Source: an uncultured bacterium (GTDB lineage: Bacteria; Bacillota; Clostridia; Oscillospirales; Ruminococcaceae). Taken from it: a stretch of 13,434 nucleotides of DNA. Shown piece by piece: positions 9,480 to 13,434 of the stretch. The position numbers were made by a program, and so were the translations under genes. The notes beneath the pieces are model-generated. The model searched no databases, was not told the DNA's origin, and worked only from the letters and a program-made list of their open reading frames with translations. Position 1 is the stretch's first letter. Each line of letters starts with the position of its first letter. The stretch spans positions 1 through 13,434 of the forward strand of contig CAKWRB010000020.1 of NCBI GenBank assembly GCA_934845495.1. Reading direction: 5' to 3'.

Positions 9480-10306
9480 AGGGTTGCCTCCGTTTCCAGC
9501 GGCAGTTCTGCCAGGGCGAACTCGGCGGTGATGTCATGCCCCAGGAAGAGCCGGGCGGTGCGGGCAAAGGTCTCGGTGTGTTCCGAGATGAAGTACCGCT
9601 GTACACCGCCTTCGGCACGGGGATTTTCCAGGCCGGTCTGCCGGAGCAGATCCCGGATATAGCCAGCGGTGGCGGCGCCGGAGTCGATGAGGGTGACCCC
9701 GTCTCCCAGCAGGTCGCCGATGATGGGCGCCAGCAGCGGGAAGTGGGTGCAGCCCAGGATCAGGGTGTCGGCACCCGATTCCCGGATCGGGCGGAGATAG
9801 TCTTCCAGCACCAGCCGGGTGACCTGGTTGTCAAAGTTGATGTAGCCGTTTTCCACCAGCGGCACCAGCAGGGCACAGCCCTGACCCACCGGGTGGATAT
9901 CCGGGTCGATGGCCTGCAGCGCCCGAACAAAGGAGCCGCTGCGGATGGTGGCATCGGTGCCGATGATGCCCACCGTTTTGTTGCGGGTGGCAGCAGCTGC
10001 TGCCCGGGCAGTGGGCTCAATCACACCGGTGTAGGGCATGGGGAGCCGGTCGGTGAGGGCGGAATCGATCACCGAGCTGGCAGTGCCGCAGGCGGCAACG
10101 ATGAGTTTTACCCCCCGGTCCCGGAGAAAGCGCAGATCCTCCGAGGCATAGCGGTAGATGACCTCCCGGCTGCGGGTGCCGTAGGGAACCCGGCCCACAT
10201 CGCCAAAGTAGACGATGTCCTCGCCGGGGAGCAGACGGCACAGCTCCCGCACCACCGAAAGGCCGCCCACACCGGAGTCAAAGACGCCAATGGGCCGCTG
10301 ATCCAT
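9476..10306 (-). CDS. murI: Glutamate racemase
   Basis: The enzyme interconverts L- and D-glutamate by a two-cysteine, cofactor-free mechanism and supplies D-Glu for peptidoglycan. The product is 276 aa, normal for MurI. Motifs are DSGVGGLSV (10-18), YFGDVGRVPYG (33-43), the first catalytic Cys in AACGTASS (C73) and the second in LGCTHFPLL (C186, with H188). The first motif normally reads CNTA; here the Asn is replaced by Gly, next to the catalytic base and at a substrate-contact position. The start at 10306 (MDQRPIGVFDSG) is chosen for GGGGG at 10314-10318 with 7 nt spacing; the longer frame to 10348 would overlap ddl. It follows the ddl stop by 22 nt and ends in an ATGA overlap with the next gene. 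Confidence 0.95.
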   Translation of the reverse strand: MDQRPIGVFDSGVGGLSVVRELCRLLPGEDIVYFGDVGRVPYGTRSREVIYRYASEDLRFLRDRGVKLIVAACGTASSVIDSALTDRLPMPYTGVIEPTARAAAAATRNKTVGIIGTDATIRSGSFVRALQAIDPDIHPVGQGCALLVPLVENGYINFDNQVTRLVLEDYLRPIRESGADTLILGCTHFPLLAPIIGDLLGDGVTLIDSGAATAGYIRDLLRQTGLENPRAEGGVQRYFISEHTETFARTARLFLGHDITAEFALAELPLETEATL

Positions 10307-10328
10307 GGGAAAGCCCCCTTCCATTTGA

Positions 10329-11399
10329 TTACTCGGCTTCGATTGCAAGGGTGATGAGCCGGTCGATGATTTCGGGATAGGTCAGTCCCGAATCGATGAA
10401 CAGTTTGGGATACATGCTGATCTTGGTAAAGCCGGGCAGGGTGTTGGGCTCGTTGAGCACACAGCTGCCGTCGGGCAGCAGGAAGAAGTCCACCCGGGCC
10501 AGACCCCGGCAACCCAGAGCCTTGAAGGCCTTCACCGCAGTCTGACGGATCAGCTGGGTCTCCTCCTCGGTGATGCGGGCCGGCAGATACAGGTCAGCGG
10601 TGTCGTCGTAGTACTTGGAGTTGTAATCGTAGAATTCCAGCTTGGGAACGATCTCGCCCACATGCACCGAGGCCTCCGGCGAATCGTTGCCCATCACAGC
10701 AACCTCCACTTCCTTGCCGGAGATGGCGCGCTCGATGAGCAGCTTCTGGTCATGCTGGAAGGCAAGCATCATGGCCTCCTCCAGCTCATCCGAGCTCTTC
10801 ACCTTGGAAACACCCACCGAAGAACCGGCGTTGCAGGGCTTGACAAAGACCGGGAAACCGCCCAGCTTGATGGCGATCTTCACCTCCAGGTCGAGCAGCG
10901 AGGGAACTGCTCCCTTGCGCACGCAGAACCAGTCGGAAGTCTTGATGCCGGCGGCATCCAGGACGATGTGGGTGTACTCCTTATCCATGCAGATGGCGCT
11001 GGAGCAGACATCGGGGCCCACGCAGGGGATCCCGGCCAGGTCGCAGAGGCCCTGCATCGAGCCGTCCTCGGCAAAGCGGCCGTGCATCACCGGGAACACG
11101 GCATCCAGCCGGGTGGTCTCCGCCTGGCCGTCCCGAAGGGTCACCAGACCATGCACTGCCCGGTCCGGCGAGAGAAAGGCGGGCAGGTTGCCGCTGTCCT
11201 CCTCCCAGGAGTGGTCGATGAGCTTGTTCACCTCGCCGGTGTAGCGCAGCCAGCGTCCGTCCCGGGTGATGCCCACCATCACAACATCATATTTTTTGCG
11301 GTCGATATTTTCCAGCACCGAGGTGGCGGACATCAGCGATACATCATGCTCGCTGCTGGCACCGCCGAACAGGATGCCGATCGTGCGTTTTTCCATCAT
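10329..11399 (-). CDS. ddl: D-alanine--D-alanine ligase
   Basis: This ATP-grasp ligase makes D-Ala-D-Ala for the peptidoglycan pentapeptide. The product is 356 aa from ATG 11399, in the DdlA-like size range (E. coli DdlB is 306 aa). The N-terminal signature is GILFGGASSEHDVSLMSA. PVMHGRFAEDGSMQG and PCVGPDVCSSAICMDKEYT are typical Ddl segments. The ATP-grasp core shows FPVFVKPCNAGSSVGVSKV and the loop LEFYDYNSKYYDDTADLYLPA, whose Tyr residues fit a D-Ala-D-Ala ligase and not a VanA-type D-Ala-D-Lac enzyme. The end RVDFFLLPDGSCVLNEPNTLPGFT holds the metal-binding Asp, Glu and Asn residues. GGAGGG (11408-11413) sits 8 nt before 11399; ATG 11396 is the alternative. It is first in the unit with murI, so two D-amino-acid steps of wall synthesis are co-transcribed. 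Confidence 0.97.
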   Translation of the reverse strand: MMEKRTIGILFGGASSEHDVSLMSATSVLENIDRKKYDVVMVGITRDGRWLRYTGEVNKLIDHSWEEDSGNLPAFLSPDRAVHGLVTLRDGQAETTRLDAVFPVMHGRFAEDGSMQGLCDLAGIPCVGPDVCSSAICMDKEYTHIVLDAAGIKTSDWFCVRKGAVPSLLDLEVKIAIKLGGFPVFVKPCNAGSSVGVSKVKSSDELEEAMMLAFQHDQKLLIERAISGKEVEVAVMGNDSPEASVHVGEIVPKLEFYDYNSKYYDDTADLYLPARITEEETQLIRQTAVKAFKALGCRGLARVDFFLLPDGSCVLNEPNTLPGFTKISMYPKLFIDSGLTYPEIIDRLITLAIEAE

Positions 11400-11486
11400 C
11401 AAAGAATCCCTCCGATTCCGAATATCCGGATATACCATATTATAATACCAATGGCATAGCTATCCTATTATGGTCTAATCAGATAT

Positions 11487-11515
11487 ATGATAGCATAACT
11501 GCCCCCGGCAATCAA
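11487..11515 (-). promoter_or_regulatory. Predicted sigma-A-type promoter of ddl-murI-ywiB-argS
   Basis: On the minus strand TTGATT (11515-11510), a 17-nt spacer and TATCAT (11492-11487) form a promoter, with TGC directly before the -10 as an extended -10. The expected start near 11480 gives a leader of about 80 nt. A TATAAT at 11444-11439 is closer to ddl but lacks a matching -35. Confidence 0.65.
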
Positions 11516-11664
11516 ACCCCAAGCGGAAAAATTCACCGCCTGCAGCGGGATTTTGGAGCCTGGAAGGGGAAAGAGATCCCCTATGAGGGAAAATTTGAGA
11601 GCGCGGACAATTTTTTTGACAGAGCAAACCGCGTTGTGACGGGCTTTTTTGGGCAAAAAAACAG

Positions 11665-11694
11665 TTGACGGAACAGCGGGGGATATGGTACTAT
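11665..11694 (+). promoter_or_regulatory. Promoter of the rpmG-secE-nusG-rplK unit
   Basis: The -35 is TTGACG (11665-11670), the spacer 18 nt, and the -10 TACTAT (11689-11694) with TGG directly before it. Seven A (11655-11661) just upstream of the -35 could act as an UP-like element. Transcription should start near 11701, leaving a leader of about 100 nt before rpmG. The -10 lies inside a perfect inverted repeat. Confidence 0.8.
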
Positions 11695-11703
11695 TGTAGT
11701 ACC
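11687..11703. repeat. Perfect inverted repeat over the rpmG promoter -10
   Basis: GGTACTA (11687-11693), a 3-nt centre TTG, and TAGTACC (11697-11703) are exact inverted repeats. The left arm contains most of the -10 and the right arm the expected transcription start. The position suits a repressor operator, but no regulator is encoded nearby and the role is inferred. Confidence 0.6.
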
Positions 11704-11724
11704 TCTTAAAAGGGTTATTTTTTT

Positions 11725-11802
11725 ATGTCCAAAAATAAGCAGAGACCGTTTCCTTTACGAGGGAGGCAAACAAATTCCGTTAATCAGGAGGTGCCGAAAT
11801 GA
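11725..11802 (+). CDS. Possible 25-residue leader ORF overlapping rpmG
   Basis: An ATG at 11725 opens a frame of 25 codons that ends in TGA at 11800-11802, overlapping the rpmG start in an ATGA arrangement. The predicted peptide begins [15 protein letters not shown] and is basic. AAAAGGG (11708-11714) lies 10 nt upstream and could be a weak ribosome site. If translated, ribosomes ending here would be placed on the rpmG ribosome site. I recognise no family, and a frame this short can be open by chance. Confidence 0.25.
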   Translation: MSKNKQRPFPLRGRQTNSVNQEVPK

Positions 11803-11948
11803 GGGTTAAAATTACCTTGGCCTGCACAGAGTGCAAGCAGCGCAACTACAACACAACCAAGAACAAGAAGAACGATCCTGACAGACTTGAGATGAAGAAG
11901 TACTGCAAGTTCTGCCGGAAGCACACTCTCCACAGAGAGTCCAAGTAG
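11799..11948 (+). CDS. rpmG: 50S ribosomal protein L33, zinc-ribbon (C+) form
   Basis: This small protein of the large ribosomal subunit is 49 aa long. It begins [12 protein letters not shown] and has two CxxC pairs, CTEC (about 9-12) and CKFC (about 36-39), which mark the zinc-binding form. The middle ([21 protein letters not shown]) and the end HTLHRESK are typical of L33. A strong AGGAGGT (11786-11792) lies 6 nt before the ATG. rpmG before secE-nusG is the usual order in Firmicutes. Some relatives also carry a cysteine-free paralogue used under zinc limitation, but none is in this window. Confidence 0.97.
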   Translation: MRVKITLACTECKQRNYNTTKNKKNDPDRLEMKKYCKFCRKHTLHRESK

Positions 11949-11966
11949 TCGAAAGGCGGGAAGTAG

Positions 11967-12197
11967 ATGTCAGCAAAAGCTGCGAATGCCGAAACTAAGA
12001 CCGGGTTCCTCGCCAAGATTAAGCGCTACTTCAAAGATATGCGCGGCGAGCTGAAGAAGGTTGTATGGCCGGAGAAAAAGCAGGTGCTCAACAACACCGG
12101 CATCGTGATCGTATTCCTGATCATCTCCGCATGCATCATCTGCGGCTTCGACTTCGTTATCACCAAACTGGTATCGCTGTTCTTCATGGGAGCGTAA
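11967..12197 (+). CDS. secE: Preprotein translocase subunit SecE
   Basis: This is the small essential subunit of the SecYEG channel, which stabilises SecY. The product is 76 aa, the short single-span form of Gram-positive bacteria. An amphipathic helix (FKDMRGELKKVVWPEKKQVL) with the family-typical LKKVVWP is followed by one membrane segment (about residues 44-70: NTGIVIVFLIISACIICGFDFV). The start has AAAGGCGGG upstream, and the gap from rpmG is 18 nt. It lies between rpmG and nusG, the conserved setting for secE. Confidence 0.97.
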   Translation: MSAKAANAETKTGFLAKIKRYFKDMRGELKKVVWPEKKQVLNNTGIVIVFLIISACIICGFDFVITKLVSLFFMGA

Positions 12198-12279
12198 GGC
12201 TTATTTCTTCCGTTCCGACGCAATTCCAAAAAACGATGACTTGTCTGCGCAATGAACTGATGGCAAGGAGGGTGCTGTA

Positions 12280-12801
12280 ATGTCCGATACTGCAAAATGG
12301 TATGTTGTCCACACCTACTCAGGCTATGAGAACAAGGTTGCGACAAGTATTGAAAACGCGGTGGAAAACCGCAAGCTCCACGATCTGATCCAGGAGATCC
12401 GCGTCCCCACCGAAACTGTGGTGGAGATCAAGGACGACAAGAAGCGCGAGGTCGAGCGCAAGCTCTTCCCCAGCTATGTCCTGGTCAAGATGATCATGAC
12501 CGATGACTCCTGGTATGTTGTACGCAACATCCGGGGCGTGACCGGTTTTGTGGGACCGGGTTCCAAGCCCGTACCGCTCACCGATGAAGAGGTGGCCCGT
12601 CTTGGCGTTGATACCGGCAAGGTGGAAGTCAACTTCGCTGTGGGCGATTCGGTCAATGTGGTATCCGGTTACCTGGATGGGTTCATCGGAACCGTGGAAG
12701 CACTGGACCCCGAGAAAAACTATGTGCGGGTCGTCGTGTCCATGATGGGCAAGGATGTTCCTGTCGAGCTGGAACTCGGTCAGGTCCGCGCACTGGACTA
12801 A
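12280..12801 (+). CDS. nusG: Transcription termination/antitermination protein NusG
   Basis: NusG binds RNA polymerase and modulates elongation and pausing, and links transcription to translation. The product is 173 aa. The NGN domain covers about 1-115 (KWYVVHTYSGYENKV, LFPSYVLVKM, WYVVRNIRGVTGFVG), followed by the KOW domain (about 120-173: FAVGDSVNVVSGYLDGFIGTVEALD). AAGGAGGGTG lies just before the ATG. An 82-nt gap separates it from secE. A 14-codon frame (12236-12280) ends in TAATG at the nusG start but has no ribosome site. Confidence 0.98.
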   Translation: MSDTAKWYVVHTYSGYENKVATSIENAVENRKLHDLIQEIRVPTETVVEIKDDKKREVERKLFPSYVLVKMIMTDDSWYVVRNIRGVTGFVGPGSKPVPLTDEEVARLGVDTGKVEVNFAVGDSVNVVSGYLDGFIGTVEALDPEKNYVRVVVSMMGKDVPVELELGQVRALD

Positions 12802-12814
12802 TTTCCTTTGAGGT

Positions 12815-12905
12815 AGCCGATCCACGGCCTCGTTGTACGGGTCGGCTGATACGCAAAGGCAGCAGGGTGCTGCCTGTGGGAGGGGAGCCGCTTTTCACCC
12901 TTTGC
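12815..12905 (+). promoter_or_regulatory. Structured mRNA leader before rplK, likely L1-binding autoregulatory RNA
   Basis: Two structures can be read. A 9-bp stem pairs 12815-12823 with 12839-12847 (one G-U). Then 12853-12858 pairs with 12900-12905, enclosing a hairpin (GCAGCA/TGCTGC, 12859-12864 with 12868-12873) and a core GTGGGAGG...CCGCTTTTCACC (12876-12899). The core resembles the L1 target in ribosomal-protein mRNAs: a short helix, a GA-side internal loop and a longer loop before the closing CC. A matching core follows rplK. L1 autoregulation of the L11-L1 operon is established in other bacteria; binding here is inferred. Confidence 0.5.
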
Positions 12906-12948
12906 TTCTCCCCGAAATTTACCACTTATCTTATGGAGGTGCAACACA

Positions 12949-13374
12949 ATGGCACAGAAAGTAGTAGGCTTCATCAAGCTTCAGATCCCGGCAGGAAAGG
13001 CAACTCCTGCACCGCCGGTCGGCCCCGCTCTGGGTCAGCATGGCGTTAACATCATGGCTTTCACCAAGGAGTTCAACGAGCGCACCAAGAATGACATGGG
13101 CATGATCATCCCCGTTGTCATCACTGTATACGCTGACCGCTCCTTCAGCTTTATCACCAAGACCCCTCCGGCTGCTGTTCTGATCAAGAAGGCTGCCGGT
13201 CTGGACAAGGCTTCCGGCGTTCCGAACAAGACCAAGGTTGGCAAGATCACCATGGCTCAGGCCAGACAGATCGCTGAGCAGAAGATGCCCGACCTGAACG
13301 CTGCATCCATCGAGACTGCAACCAGCATGATCTGCGGTTCCGCCCGCAGCATGGGTATTGAAGTAGTAGACTAA
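12949..13374 (+). CDS. rplK: 50S ribosomal protein L11
   Basis: L11 forms the GTPase-associated centre with 23S rRNA. The product is 141 aa, exactly the usual length. The N-terminal domain shows [26 protein letters not shown], with the proline-rich element targeted by thiopeptides in other bacteria. The C-terminal RNA-binding domain shows [23 protein letters not shown] and ends [25 protein letters not shown] stands upstream of the ATG. It is separated from nusG by 147 nt of structured leader. rplA should follow beyond the window edge. Confidence 0.98.
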   Translation: MAQKVVGFIKLQIPAGKATPAPPVGPALGQHGVNIMAFTKEFNERTKNDMGMIIPVVITVYADRSFSFITKTPPAAVLIKKAAGLDKASGVPNKTKVGKITMAQARQIAEQKMPDLNAASIETATSMICGSARSMGIEVVD

Positions 13375-13390
13375 GAGGCCATTTGTCCGT

Positions 13391-13419
13391 GTGGGAGGAA
13401 CATTTCCGCTATTCACCAC
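13391..13419 (+). promoter_or_regulatory. Second L1-type mRNA motif, between rplK and the expected rplA
   Basis: GTGG (13391-13394) pairs with CCAC (13416-13419) and GGAA (13397-13400) with TTCC (13404-13407), with GA on one side and an 8-nt loop on the other. The core GTGGGAGG...CCGCT-TTCACC repeats the one before rplK. A further GTGG at 13427-13430 could compete for the same CCAC. The window ends before any rplA start codon. Confidence 0.5.
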
Positions 13420-13434
13420 TCTTAAGGTGGATAC

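Larger units (their letters stand above)
11400..11798. other. Divergent intergenic region between ddl and rpmG
   Basis: This 399-bp stretch holds no convincing long gene. It contains a promoter facing ddl, a promoter facing rpmG, the untranslated leaders of both, a 12-bp palindrome just upstream of the ddl ribosome site (11422-11433), an inverted repeat over the rpmG -10, and a possible 25-codon leader ORF. The part from about 11516 to 11654 shows nothing I can name. Confidence 0.8.

Noticed and set aside
11439..11444. TATAAT on the minus strand as the ddl -10
   Set aside because: The hexamer at the -35 distance has no TTGACA likeness. The pair at 11487-11515 has both boxes, a 17-nt spacer and an extended -10.
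11616..11621. A perfect TTGACA -35 box on the + strand
   Set aside because: No -10 lies at 16-19 nt; the sequence there is GC-rich. The promoter at 11665-11694 is far better.
11468..11656. A 62-codon minus-strand frame in the ddl-rpmG intergenic region
   Set aside because: It has no ribosome site or family features and contains the predicted ddl promoter.
12236..12280. A 14-codon ORF ending in TAATG at the nusG start
   Set aside because: It has no ribosome site and is short enough to be chance; the region is mainly the nusG ribosome site.

Overview
The window (13,434 bp) looks like chromosome from a fermentative, anaerobic Gram-positive gut-type bacterium of the class Clostridia. A Ruminococcaceae/Oscillospiraceae relative (Faecalibacterium/Gemmiger/Subdoligranulum-like) is my inference. 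The basis is GC-rich coding DNA with strong AGGAGG-type ribosome sites, a pyruvate formate-lyase pair, a four-cysteine L33, the ywiB-argS neighbourhood, and the order rpmG-secE-nusG-rplK. I saw no rRNA, tRNA, CRISPR array, insertion sequence or prophage.

Layout. (1) 1-2519, + strand: the 3' part of pflB and complete pflA, closed by a strong bidirectional terminator at 2523-2560. (2) 2565-6070, - strand: a four-gene unit in the order FapA-like (DUF342) protein, CheC/CheX-type phosphatase, single-domain CheY-like receiver, and secreted D,D-carboxypeptidase. It has a near-consensus promoter at 6144-6172. The last gene carries an in-frame TGA at codon 30, just after its signal peptide. (3) 6277-11399, - strand: a compact unit ddl, murI, ywiB-like (DUF1934), argS and a degenerate MetH-like gene. 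Its predicted promoter is at 11487-11515 and its terminator at 6235-6267. (4) 11665-13434, + strand: the promoter and leader of rpmG-secE-nusG-rplK, with rplA expected just beyond the edge.

How the genes work together. pflBA converts pyruvate to acetyl-CoA and formate. The ddl-murI pair makes the D-Ala-D-Ala and D-Glu precursors of peptidoglycan, and is transcribed together with arginyl-tRNA synthetase. Unit 4 supplies ribosome, translocon and elongation factors, and carries structured RNA resembling L1 autoregulatory sites before rplK and again after it.

The least ordinary part is unit 2. It joins a receiver and its likely phosphatase to a FapA-like protein and a cell-wall enzyme, with no flagellar, CheA or receptor gene in view. 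Other points worth checking are the MetH-like protein that has lost two of its three zinc cysteines, a Gly for Asn change beside the first catalytic Cys of MurI, a perfect inverted repeat over the rpmG promoter -10, and a 25-codon leader ORF overlapping the rpmG start.
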